DNA of 37,638 nucleotides from Thermodesulfobacteriota bacterium. GTDB lineage: Bacteria; Desulfobacterota; DSM-4660; Desulfatiglandales; Desulfatiglandaceae. The translations under genes were made by a program, and so were the position numbers. Below, piece by piece: positions 25,320 through 33,716 of the stretch. The stretch lies in assembly GCA_028278625.1 (NCBI GenBank), contig JANQDY010000146.1, positions 1 to 37,638 of the forward strand, read 5' to 3'. Within the stretch, counting starts at the first letter, position 1, and each line of letters starts with the position of its first letter. Below the pieces are notes generated by a model. The model ran no database searches. It had not been told where the DNA came from and saw only the letters and a program-made list of their open reading frames with translations.

Positions 25320-27800
25320 TCACGCGGCCCGGGCAACTTCATTTAGTTTCCGCGAAAGCTGGGCCATGCTGAAGGGTTTCTGTATGAATCCCCTACAGCC
25401 CCGGTTCAGTATTTCCGTTGTCTGGGTGTTCATACTATAGCCGCTTGCCAGAATCACTTTCACCGAGGGGTCGATCCGTTTCAAACCGTCAAATGTTTTC
25501 CCGCCTCCCATTCCTGGCATGATCATGTCCAATAATACCAGATCGATTGAAGACTTGTTTTCCCCGTAGATTTTCACGGCTTCCTCGCCGCTTCTGGCCA
25601 CAAGTACACGGTAGCCGATTCTCTCTAAAAAACGCGACCCCACGTCAATGACCATCTCCTCATCATCCACCATCAGAACCGTCCCCTCTCCCTTGATGAT
25701 TTTCATTCCGTTCTTTTGCCTTTCTTCAAAGAGGGTCGGTTTTGCCTTCACAATCGGCAGGTATATATTGAAGGTTGCCCCTTTTCCGGGAGTACTGTAG
25801 ACATCGATGAACCCGCCATGATTCTTGATAATGCCGTATGCGGACGCAAGCCCCAGTCCGGTCCCTCTGCCCATCTCCTTGGTGGTGAAAAAGGGTTCAA
25901 AAATCCGTTTCTGGGTTTTTTCATCCATCCCCACACCCGTATCCGTGATGGAAATCTTAAGGAAGCGGCCCAGTTTTCCCTGATGTGCGCGAACGTGGCC
26001 CTCATCCACCGTCACGGTTTCCGTCTTAAGGTACAGATCACCACCCCCCGGCATGGCCTGCCAGGCATTGACATACATATTCAGCAGCACTTGCTCAATC
26101 TGTCCCTGGTCCGCTTTCACTTTGCACTTCGTCTGTTCGTACGACGTGTGTATCCGGATTTCCTTTTTGGTCCGCCCGAACATATGGCTCGTTTTTTCCA
26201 CCACATCACTTAAATCCAGTTCCTTGGCCTCGTACTTTCCGCCTCTGGCAAACCCGAGCAGCTGTTTGGTCAGTTGAGAACCGCTCATCACGTAATCTTC
26301 AATCAATTGCAGCATTTCCTGCTGGGGGTCATCCGGATCCAGCTCCATGCTCACCAACGAGACGTTTCCGAGAATACCCATGAGCAGGTTGTTGAAATCG
26401 TGGGCAATCCCCCCTGCCAGGGTGCCTACGGCCTCCATCTTCTCAGCATGCTGCAAATGCCGCTTTAGGCGCTCCCGTTCCGAGATGTCTCTCAGGCTTC
26501 CCTGAATGACGGTACCAACCTGTTCATTTACCATTGAGGTGGAGGTTTCCGCCAGGAAAGTCGATCCATCTTTCCTGACCGCGGTGCATGTGAAAGGGAC
26601 CCGTTCGTATGATCCGTCTTCACCCTGGTTTCTGAAGCGCCTTATGAACCGCTTTCGATCTTTCTCCGTCATGAAATCCCACAGCACTTTCTGATAGGCC
26701 TCTTCAGAGGTATATCCCAGCAATTCACGGATCCTTTGATTCAGGAAGCGAATTTCGCCTGATGGATATTCGAAGACAAAATATCCGTCCAACGTGTTTT
26801 CCACCAGGGAACGATACCGGGCCTCGCTCTCAAGGAGTGCTTCGCGCGCCTTCTGACGCATTCGAACCTCTTTGCTGAGCGCTTCATTCTTTATTGACAG
26901 CTGAGACGTTTTGGCCCGGACCTGCTGCTTGAAAAAAAGGCTCGTTCCCCCGGCCAACAGTGCCATTAGCGCCGCAATCCCGGTCCCCCAGACAAACCAT
27001 TTTGATACACCGGATTTTCCGGACATCCCGAAAATACCGTCCAGCATCTGATAATAGATGGAATGGGGATCATCCTTGAGACCCTTCATATGATAATCGA
27101 TGGCTTCCAGCAGCTCCTTGTTTTTCCCTTTTGGGGCGGCAAACCGCAGTTCCACCGGTGCCAGCACCACGGGTGTTTTGCTGACGGCATATTCCCCTTG
27201 ATGCTGAACGCCGTAAAGACGGTCTACAATCCCAATATCGATCCATCCCTTTTCAATGGCATTTAATACGTCCTCAGAATGCTTGAATTCCACGTATTTG
27301 CAGGATATGTTAAAGCGTTTGAGCAATTCCCGGAGTCCGTGATTGTAAGGCTCATCTCGTACCACACCCATGGTATGCCCGGACAAATCCAGAATCGATC
27401 CAATGGCGGCATTTTTCGGGCTATAAACCTGACCCCAGGTTGAAATCACCGTCTCGCGGGTAAAATCGCAAACCGCTTCATTGGCCTGGGAATAGTCGGC
27501 GGCCAGAAGAAGATCGATTTTCCCTTGAACCAGGTTCAGACGGCATAGCTCAAGGCTTCCTTTAATAAAATGAACATGCCATTTTTCTTCTTGGGCGATA
27601 TGCTTTAAGATGTCCACAAAAAGCCCCCTGTTTCCCTTGATCCCATCCGTTTCACAAAGGGGCTCAATGTCATAAATGCCAACCTTGACCGGCTTCTTCG
27701 TAGCCACGGCCACGGCGCTATTAACGGTCAAGAGGAAAAGAGGCAGACATATGAGAAACCCGCCCGCAACGCAAGTGGCACGAAAAAAAACCTTTGTCAC
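25320..27800 (-). CDS. SBP-sensor hybrid histidine kinase coupled to a PstS-like protein
   Basis: The 826 residues have a signal/first membrane segment (~10-30), a periplasmic SBP_bac_3 solute-binding domain (~38-275), a membrane helix (~285-305), a coiled coil, a PAS domain (~325-450), HisKA with AHDFNNLLMG (~470), HATPase with LLNMYVNAWQAM and GTGLGLASAYG, and a C-terminal receiver with LLDMIMPGMGG (~705-822). This is BvgS-like: ligand binding outside, phosphorelay inside. It starts at GTG 27800 overlapping the stop of the upstream pstS-like gene (GTGA), with GAGGA six nt before, so both are made together. I infer that the PstS-like protein delivers phosphate status to this kinase. The ligand of its own SBP domain is unknown. 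Confidence 0.88.
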   Translation of the reverse strand: MTKVFFRATCVAGGFLICLPLFLLTVNSAVAVATKKPVKVGIYDIEPLCETDGIKGNRGLFVDILKHIAQEEKWHVHFIKGSLELCRLNLVQGKIDLLLAADYSQANEAVCDFTRETVISTWGQVYSPKNAAIGSILDLSGHTMGVVRDEPYNHGLRELLKRFNISCKYVEFKHSEDVLNAIEKGWIDIGIVDRLYGVQHQGEYAVSKTPVVLAPVELRFAAPKGKNKELLEAIDYHMKGLKDDPHSIYYQMLDGIFGMSGKSGVSKWFVWGTGIAALMALLAGGTSLFFKQQVRAKTSQLSIKNEALSKEVRMRQKAREALLESEARYRSLVENTLDGYFVFEYPSGEIRFLNQRIRELLGYTSEEAYQKVLWDFMTEKDRKRFIRRFRNQGEDGSYERVPFTCTAVRKDGSTFLAETSTSMVNEQVGTVIQGSLRDISERERLKRHLQHAEKMEAVGTLAGGIAHDFNNLLMGILGNVSLVSMELDPDDPQQEMLQLIEDYVMSGSQLTKQLLGFARGGKYEAKELDLSDVVEKTSHMFGRTKKEIRIHTSYEQTKCKVKADQGQIEQVLLNMYVNAWQAMPGGGDLYLKTETVTVDEGHVRAHQGKLGRFLKISITDTGVGMDEKTQKRIFEPFFTTKEMGRGTGLGLASAYGIIKNHGGFIDVYSTPGKGATFNIYLPIVKAKPTLFEERQKNGMKIIKGEGTVLMVDDEEMVIDVGSRFLERIGYRVLVARSGEEAVKIYGENKSSIDLVLLDMIMPGMGGGKTFDGLKRIDPSVKVILASGYSMNTQTTEILNRGCRGFIQKPFSMAQLSRKLNEVARAA

Positions 27801-28870
27801 TTTGAATCCTCAGAAAGCGCCGCAAAAAGCGGGGCCCCGCGGAAGCGAATGGACCGAACCACCGCCTCGGCCTTGCCGATGGCCTCATGGGGAAGGGGGG
27901 CGTAAAGGAGCTGCCTGTTATGCTTCTGCCCTTCGTGAAGGGTCCACAGGAGAAACTGTCCCAGTTGCAGGGCCCTGTCCCGGGATCTTTGATTGTAAGC
28001 TTGTTCTCCGTAGAAAATCAGCCACGTAAATGCACTAATGGGATAGCCGTCGGGGGAAGGGGTATCGGTTATCAGAATCCGCGTATCTTCAGGGAGCCGC
28101 ACTTTTGCGGCACTTGAAACCGATTCCAGCGTGGGAGCCACAAACCGGCCTGATCTGTTTTTGATCAGCGCCACCGGAAGTTGATGCCGATCTGCATAGG
28201 AAAGCTCCACATAACCGATACTGCCGGGAATTTTTTGTACCATTTCAGCGACGCGGGGATTTCCTTCCACGCCCATACCGGTGTGCCAGTGAACGGTCTT
28301 TCCGCGGCCCACCTCCTTTTGCCAAAGGAGATTGGTTTTGGAAAGATAATCCGTGAAGATAAAAGTGGTGCCGCTCCCATCGGAGCGATGAACCACCGAT
28401 ATCTCCATGTCCGGAAGATAAGTACCCGGATTGATGCCGACGATGCGATCATCGGACCAGTTGAGTACTTTTCCCAGAAAAATATCCGAAATAAGACTCG
28501 GCGTGAACTTGAGGATGGGATTATCCGGAAGATGATAGATGATTGTTACGGCACCCAGGCATGTGGGGACATGCAAAATACGGCCGCTCACCTTTTTGAG
28601 TTCCCTGGCCGAGAGATAAGCGTCCGTGCCCCCGAAGTCCACCTCTCTGTCAAGGAGTTTTTGTATGCCGGCACCTGAACCGACCGGTTGGTAACTGACA
28701 CGGACTCCGGTCTTTTCCCGGTATACTTCAACCCACTTTTCATAGAGAGGATACGGAAAGGTTGCGCCGGCGCCGTTCAATATGGTGTCGGCGCCATCCC
28801 CTGAAAAAACGAGGATCTGAAAGCTGAACACCAGCACTCCGAAAAACCATCCGATTTTTTTGCTTAACAC
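27797..28870 (-). CDS. Second PstS-type phosphate-binding protein, coupled to a hybrid kinase
   Basis: The 357-residue precursor has a signal peptide (~1-25) and the classical E. coli-type PstS features: NGAGATFPYPLYEKW, VSYQPVGSGAGIQK, DFGGTDAYL, VHRSDGSGTTFIF and YSP-like end. These form the phosphate pocket (T/S, S, D, R-x-D, SGT). It differs from the short PstS at 20523-21341, so the locus encodes two PstS types. It is not next to pstCAB but is translationally coupled to the hybrid kinase, which argues for a sensory role more than transport. GTG 28870 has GGGAG upstream. The gap to the 63-aa gene (167 bp) shows no Pho box by eye. Confidence 0.88.
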   Translation of the reverse strand: MLSKKIGWFFGVLVFSFQILVFSGDGADTILNGAGATFPYPLYEKWVEVYREKTGVRVSYQPVGSGAGIQKLLDREVDFGGTDAYLSARELKKVSGRILHVPTCLGAVTIIYHLPDNPILKFTPSLISDIFLGKVLNWSDDRIVGINPGTYLPDMEISVVHRSDGSGTTFIFTDYLSKTNLLWQKEVGRGKTVHWHTGMGVEGNPRVAEMVQKIPGSIGYVELSYADRHQLPVALIKNRSGRFVAPTLESVSSAAKVRLPEDTRILITDTPSPDGYPISAFTWLIFYGEQAYNQRSRDRALQLGQFLLWTLHEGQKHNRQLLYAPLPHEAIGKAEAVVRSIRFRGAPLFAALSEDSK

Positions 28871-29037
28871 TTTGCCGATCTCCCATCAAAGGTTTTTGTT
28901 TGAGCCAAGGGCCTGGTCGTCCATGACCCATGAAGTGAGTATACGTCTCCCTTACCGAACACTGCTCCCTGGGGATCAGATATCCAAAATCCGTCCTTCC
29001 TAAAGAAGCCTGCAGTGAGGATCAAGATCTCTCGATT

Positions 29038-29229
29038 TCAGATGCTTTCCTGAAACGGAAGCAATTGAAAGGAGCTTCCCATGTTTTCAAAGTAGCTGCT
29101 CATGGAATCCGTCTCAACAACCGTCTTTTCCACAATCTCAACGGTGCATTCCGGAAACATGTCCTCTATCAGCGAAATCGTATGCCCGTAATCTCCCGGT
29201 TTGCCACATACCAGAATGATCTTTTCCAT
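29038..29229 (-). CDS. 63-aa protein coupled to YibE/F
   Basis: The start codon overlaps the YibE/F stop (TAATG) and has a perfect GGAGGAGG ribosome site, so the gene is real. The protein opens with a beta strand and loop (MEKIILVCGKPGDYGHT), then a helix and second strand (CTVEIVEKTVVE), and ends in a flexible Ser/Phe-rich tail. The start resembles a Rossmann-like half-fold, but the family is not recognised. No signal peptide. It could be a cytosolic partner of the membrane protein. Confidence 0.75.
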   Translation of the reverse strand: MEKIILVCGKPGDYGHTISLIEDMFPECTVEIVEKTVVETDSMSSYFENMGSSFQLLPFQESI

Positions 29230-30416
29230 TAAACCTCCTCCATCGACGCTTTCGCCGGGCGGATCTTCACTTTTTGACGCTGATGCCGCCCATAGATGAT
29301 GCCACCCATAATTGCCGTAAACGGTGCCACGGTCACGAGCCCAAAGCTGCCCACAACCGTGTTCAAAACCTCGGCAGCCACAAAATTGAGGTTAAACATA
29401 TTGCCCAAGGGTACTCCCTGACTCACAAAAAGCATGAACATGGCAGTGTAACTCCCTGAATAGGCGAGCAGGAGAGTGGTTGTCATGGTTCCGATGACGG
29501 ATCTGCCCACTGCCATTCCGGATGCAATATGGTCTTTGATGCGAATGCCAGGTTCCTTCAGTTTCACTTCATGCATGGCCGATGAAATGTCCATGGCCAG
29601 GTCCATCACCGCACCGGATGATGACACAAAGATGCCGGCCAGGAAAATTTTGGTCAGATTCAGGTCATAGAAACCCGAGTAGAGCAGGGTCTCAGCAAAG
29701 GGCCTCACCGCTCCATGAATACGAAACCCTTTTGCGAAGATCATGGCCATACTGCAGGTGAGGAGAACCCCTAAAAAAGCGCCTGAAAAGGTCACAAGGC
29801 CTTTTCGGCCGCACCCGCCCACCATGAAGCTGATGGTCCCGGTGAGCACCAGTAGAACACCCAGAGAAATAATAATGGGGTCATAACCTTTCAGAAAGAG
29901 CGGGATCATCACTTTCCAGATCAACAATCCCGCAAAACAGAAGGAGAGCAGCGCCTTTACTCCGGTCCAGCCGGCAACAAATATCAACAAAACGCCGAAG
30001 AGGCCCAGAAGAAAGACTTCCAGATGAATGCGGTATTTGCCACGGGCATAGGCCCGGTGGATTTTGCCCCCCCTTGTGGAAAACTCCACCAGCAGCGTGT
30101 TGCCGATGGCGTAAATCTCGTCCAGTTCCATCTTGCCGTGAAGGGGGTTCATGACCGTCGCCGTCTCTCCTTTATAAAGACCATCCAGAATGGTTACGGT
30201 CATTTCCTGCATCCCTGACTTGACGAGCAGATTCTGCCGCACATCAGAATTGTCAACATGGGTAACCCGTGCCCGAGCCCTTTCGGAACGGTTGTTCTCG
30301 TTAACCTTTTCAAAACCCGAAGGGATTAGCAGCAATCCCACACACAAGAGACACAATAGCAGCGTTAATATGACATCGGCTTTTCTGAACTTTCCACCAC
30401 CGGCGATTGGGCCCAT
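29229..30416 (-). CDS. YibE/F family membrane protein
   Basis: 395 residues: one N-terminal membrane segment (~13-32), an outer beta domain (~45-125, RARVTHVDNSD and GLYKGETATVMNP), then about seven membrane helices including GGCGRKGLVTFSGAFLG, SSGAVMDLAMDISSAMHEV and GRSVIGTMTTTLLLAYSGS. The latter are the conserved signature of YibE/F proteins, whose function is unknown (proposed transporter or stress role). It follows alkaline phosphatase after a 152-bp gap with hairpins, and precedes the coupled 63-aa gene. Location inside a phosphate island hints at, but does not prove, a role in phosphate response. Confidence 0.88.
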   Translation of the reverse strand: MGPIAGGGKFRKADVILTLLLCLLCVGLLLIPSGFEKVNENNRSERARARVTHVDNSDVRQNLLVKSGMQEMTVTILDGLYKGETATVMNPLHGKMELDEIYAIGNTLLVEFSTRGGKIHRAYARGKYRIHLEVFLLGLFGVLLIFVAGWTGVKALLSFCFAGLLIWKVMIPLFLKGYDPIIISLGVLLVLTGTISFMVGGCGRKGLVTFSGAFLGVLLTCSMAMIFAKGFRIHGAVRPFAETLLYSGFYDLNLTKIFLAGIFVSSSGAVMDLAMDISSAMHEVKLKEPGIRIKDHIASGMAVGRSVIGTMTTTLLLAYSGSYTAMFMLFVSQGVPLGNMFNLNFVAAEVLNTVVGSFGLVTVAPFTAIMGGIIYGRHQRQKVKIRPAKASMEEV

Positions 30417-30443
30417 CTTTTTCCAGTACTCACTAAAGGGAAA

Positions 30444-30463
30444 GGCCTTTCTCTCGAAAGGCC
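30444..30463. terminator. Hairpin between phoA and yibE/F
   Basis: GGCCTTTC (30444-30451) and GAAAGGCC (30456-30463) form an 8-bp stem with a tetraloop TCTC. On the minus strand it is followed by TTTCCCTTT, a weak U-tract. A second perfect hairpin GCGACGG/CCGTCGC (30537-30555) lies close to the phoA stop. Together they probably end or attenuate phoA transcription. Confidence 0.5.
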
Positions 30464-30568
30464 CAGCCCGTCTCTTGTTTTTGTTAACGATTTCGTTCGG
30501 GACGGGCTTTCACATGTTCCTGAAGGAATCCGTCCCGCGACGGAATCGCCGTCGCTATTTCAGGTCCG

Positions 30569-32131
30569 TTAAATCTCAGTATCGGATTGGGTTGATACCA
30601 CTTCCGCATTCCCAACGTTGATCAGGGTCATGCCCATGGCTTCCGCAATCTTATTTGCCACGTCGGTATTGTCGTAAAAACCGTCAAAAAGAATATCATT
30701 GACGCCCATGGCCAACACCGGAACCGGTACACCGGTATGGGAATAGGAGGTCCACGCAATTCCCGCTTTCTGATTCAGAATGTGGGTCAGGGTAACGGTC
30801 AGCGGCTCATAGTAACCATACAGCAGCCAATCTTCTTCCGCCGAATTGACGCTTTCGCCGCTCATGGTTTTGTCAAAGGCCGCTTCGAGCCGCTCCTTCT
30901 GGTATTCCGACAAGTCATCGCCCTCATCAGGCGTAAAGCCTGCCCCGTCAAGGCCAAAAATATTGTAGATCATCGTCCACATTTCAGCGTCGATATCGGC
31001 GGGTGCCGAACTATGCGCGGCGCCATCGGCAGGTGCCGGATTATGGGCGGCGATATAAGGCGCGAGAAAGTATTCATTGAACACCTCATAGGAATACTGC
31101 TGCTTGGCCAGAATCTCAAAAAAGGTATCATAGGCAGTACCGGCAAAACCGATGGTCTGCCCGCCGCACTCATGGTCCGCGGTCACGACAATCAGGGTCT
31201 CCTGGGGATGGAGCATATAGAAGTTCATCGCCTCCCGAATGGCATTGTCAAAGGCGATGGTGTCGTCTATGGCGGCGCGGGCATCATTGGCATGACAGGC
31301 CCAGTCGATCTTTCCGCCTTCCACCATCATGAAAAAGCCATTGGGGTTGTCAAGCAACCGTATTCCTTCGGCCGTGAACTCCGCCAGGGACAAATGGTCT
31401 TCCGGTCGGTCCAGTTCATAGGCCAGAGCGGCACCACCCATCAGCGTGTGGTTGGTGGCCAATGTCCGGGTTCCCGGTGCGACCGCCGCCAGAGCTTCCC
31501 TGGTGGTCACATAGGTGAAGCCGTTCGCCTGGGCCGTTTCGATGGCGTTTCCCGCACCGGTTTCATCATCATGGAATCCACCGCCGGCAAAATAGTCGAA
31601 GTTGCTGTTGGCCAGCTCCATGGCGATTTCGTGATAATTCTTGCGGCTGGGTTGATGGGCATAAAAAACAGCAGGGGTTGCATGGTCAATGGAAACACTG
31701 CTTACGATACCCACCTTCATGCCCTTGGCTTTTGCCAGCTCGGCAATGCTGGTATAAGGCCGGGTGGCATCCGGATTCATAGAAATAACACCGATATTGG
31801 TTTTCATACCGCAGGCCAGTGCGGTTCCGGCAGCGGCCGAACCGGTGATGAGCCGATTGTTGGCAAAGGTGGTGCTCATGCCCTGAACCGGCAAATGGCT
31901 CATGGCAAGGAGTTTGGCCTTCTGACCGCCGGTCTCATCGTCTTTTACCTGAAGGGCCGCCAGATAAGCTTCGGCGGCGTGAATTTGCACGCTGGCCATG
32001 CCGTCACCAATAAAATAGAAAACATATTTGGGCTCCGCCGCGTTGCCTTGGGTACCCGTTACACCAAGCAAGAGCAGCAGAGCGAACAGGGTCAAACAAA
32101 AACATCTAATACTTTTCACATATCCTTTCAT
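30569..32131 (-). CDS. phoA: Alkaline phosphatase (PhoA family)
   Basis: The 520-residue precursor has a signal peptide (~1-32, ending GNAA) and the PhoA metal/catalytic set: IGDGM (Asp43), nucleophile Ser98 in ITGSAAAGTAL, DHATPA, VEGGKIDWACHANDA, TADHECGG and SYSHTGVPVP. It hydrolyses phosphomonoesters in the periplasm to release phosphate. The residue before the nucleophile is Gly where E. coli has Asp101, and an Ala/Pro-rich 10-residue duplication (AAHNPAPADG/AAHSSAPADI) sits in a surface region. ATG 32131 has AAGGAG upstream. It is convergent with no gene; yibE/F follows on the same strand. Confidence 0.93.
   Translation of the reverse strand: MKGYVKSIRCFCLTLFALLLLLGVTGTQGNAAEPKYVFYFIGDGMASVQIHAAEAYLAALQVKDDETGGQKAKLLAMSHLPVQGMSTTFANNRLITGSAAAGTALACGMKTNIGVISMNPDATRPYTSIAELAKAKGMKVGIVSSVSIDHATPAVFYAHQPSRKNYHEIAMELANSNFDYFAGGGFHDDETGAGNAIETAQANGFTYVTTREALAAVAPGTRTLATNHTLMGGAALAYELDRPEDHLSLAEFTAEGIRLLDNPNGFFMMVEGGKIDWACHANDARAAIDDTIAFDNAIREAMNFYMLHPQETLIVVTADHECGGQTIGFAGTAYDTFFEILAKQQYSYEVFNEYFLAPYIAAHNPAPADGAAHSSAPADIDAEMWTMIYNIFGLDGAGFTPDEGDDLSEYQKERLEAAFDKTMSGESVNSAEEDWLLYGYYEPLTVTLTHILNQKAGIAWTSYSHTGVPVPVLAMGVNDILFDGFYDNTDVANKIAEAMGMTLINVGNAEVVSTQSDTEI
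30995..31054 (-). repeat. 30-bp tandem duplication inside phoA
   Basis: ATCGGC restarts after exactly 30 bp (30995 and 31025), and most of the 30-bp unit is conserved. It encodes two 10-residue Ala/Pro/His units. It is an in-frame duplication in a loop and has diverged at about a fifth of its bases. Confidence 0.6.
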
Positions 32132-32440
32132 GGTTTAACTCCTTCGAGATCCCTATAATTTTTCACAGAGTGCTTTAATATTCCGCCGGCACAGACCGCG
32201 GAATTCCTTTTTTAGTCGGTTTTGCTGGCAATTCAGAAAATGACGCGATTTTCGCGGACTTCACCCCCTTCCATTCGCTTTCCACCCTTTCTCCGGACCT
32301 TGCTGCAGCATACAGGTGTTTGGAAAACTTCATCCCGGTAAACCGTTTCTGCCGTATCGGGCAGGCGGCCAGACGGCTTTGATGGACGGATGCGCCCACC
32401 GCCGCCTATTTTGTGCCGCATTTTCCGCACCGGCTGTTTG

Positions 32441-32484
32441 GTTTGAATTAAGGCTGAATTTTCTTTTGATTAATGGTTCATTAG
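32441..32484 (-). promoter_or_regulatory. Pho-box-like repeats upstream of phoA, at a long distance
   Basis: Minus-strand unit starts CTAAT, TTAAT, AAAAT and TTAAT are spaced 11 bp (32474-32484, 32463-32473, 32452-32462, 32441-32451). The block lies directly after the glycosyltransferase stop and 310 bp before phoA, longer than at pstS or the porin. The gap 32132-32495 contains this box and no supported gene, so a long leader is implied. Confidence 0.45.
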
Positions 32485-32495
32485 AAAAGGATGAG

Positions 32496-33707
32496 TCATG
32501 AAGGCCTTCGTTTCACGGTGATAACTTCCCCTTTTCGGTTGAAAAGGTAGGATATTTTCGCCCAGGTGAGCCGCCTCAAGAATAAGCCGATCCCGCTAAC
32601 AAAGGTGCCGATGATCAGGATGGGGGGAGCGTACAACAACCATTTAAATTTCAATCCGTTAATCGTTGTAAAGCCACCCAGAGAAGCGATGCTTACGGCA
32701 GCGGACAAACAGAGCAGGAAGTGAAGAATCGCCGCCGTTGGGGAAATGAGGCTCAGAAAGGCCAGGAAGAGCGTCACGGGGATGATGAGCATGGAGATTG
32801 CCAGAACAGCGTTCAGGCAAAGGGCAAATGCCGTTTGGCAGGGAAGATATACGGCGGAAAACTGGGTCTGGCGAATGAGCCACGCCGTAACACGGCCGAA
32901 CTCTTTAAAGGTCCTCTTGGAAGTCACCATGGCTTCCGATGAAAAAACCCTTTTCAGGTGGTGCTTCCGAGCGATCCACGTCAGCGACATGTCATCCACG
33001 ACGGCCCTCGACCATTTGGCATAAACCCCATTTGCATCAAAGGCCTCCCGACGGACCGCCATTGAGCCGCCCCACAGGGCGGCAGTATTGTCGTCGGTCA
33101 TGGCCAATGCCTGAAATGCACTGAACACTGCGTGCAGATGATCGGAAAAGCCCCCGTGTTCAGGGACCAGTGACCGAAAACCGCTTACCGCGAACACCCT
33201 TTCATCCGCCAGGGGCAGCGTCAAATTGCAGAGCCAATCGCAGGCGGGCCTCACATCGCTATCGGCAAAGGCATAGATCTCTCCCAAAATTCCCTTTTGA
33301 CCGGCATAATCAATGCCCGAAAGGAGGTTTTTGTTTTTCTGGCAGCACCTGGTTGCCTCCCCCGCCACCACGTGGTGAAGCCGGTTGTTTTTCGACGCAA
33401 TGGCGCCTATGACCGGAGCAGCAGGATCATCGGCGCTCTCTGTGATGCAGAACACTTCATAGTTGGGATAATCCTGTGCGAGAAGGGCGTTTATGTTCTC
33501 TCGCAAATCTTCTGATCTCCCTTTACAGGGAACAAAAAGGGATACGGTGGGAACGGGTGCTTTCCGCGATACCAGTTTCAGTTGAAAGAGAGGGCGAAGC
33601 TGGCGTGGATATTTGACCTTTATATAGAAAAGCCCTCTGACAATTAATATCATTTGGGTGGATGCCGCTGCAGCAACCAGTATGATGAAGGCCCAGAAAA
33701 GGAACAT
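32496..33707 (-). CDS. GT2/GT21-like processive-type glycosyltransferase (ceramide glucosyltransferase/HpnI-like)
   Basis: 403 residues: an N-terminal membrane helix (~1-22), a GT-A domain with VSLFVPCKG, DxD-like FADSDVRP, WGGSMAVRREAF, DDMSLTW and a QTQF motif in the place of (Q/R)xxRW, then two or three C-terminal membrane helices (~300-375). This layout fits the GT21 group that includes ceramide glucosyltransferase and the hopanoid enzyme HpnI. The acceptor is probably a membrane lipid (inference). It is the last gene of a four-gene operon with a SPASM protein, a sulfotransferase and a small membrane protein. The Pho box for phoA follows its stop. Confidence 0.85.
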   Translation of the reverse strand: MFLFWAFIILVAAAASTQMILIVRGLFYIKVKYPRQLRPLFQLKLVSRKAPVPTVSLFVPCKGRSEDLRENINALLAQDYPNYEVFCITESADDPAAPVIGAIASKNNRLHHVVAGEATRCCQKNKNLLSGIDYAGQKGILGEIYAFADSDVRPACDWLCNLTLPLADERVFAVSGFRSLVPEHGGFSDHLHAVFSAFQALAMTDDNTAALWGGSMAVRREAFDANGVYAKWSRAVVDDMSLTWIARKHHLKRVFSSEAMVTSKRTFKEFGRVTAWLIRQTQFSAVYLPCQTAFALCLNAVLAISMLIIPVTLFLAFLSLISPTAAILHFLLCLSAAVSIASLGGFTTINGLKFKWLLYAPPILIIGTFVSGIGLFLRRLTWAKISYLFNRKGEVITVKRRPS

Positions 33708-33716
33708 GTTTATCGG

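Noticed and set aside
30737..32158. 473-codon open frame on the plus strand opposite phoA
   Set aside because: It is a shadow of the GC-skewed phoA coding strand, has low-complexity Gly/His/Arg composition and no domain; phoA itself has all catalytic motifs.
32175..32430. Two short minus-strand frames in the phoA leader
   Set aside because: Arg/Lys/Gly-rich, overlapping each other in different frames, with no clear ribosome site. Treated as non-coding leader.
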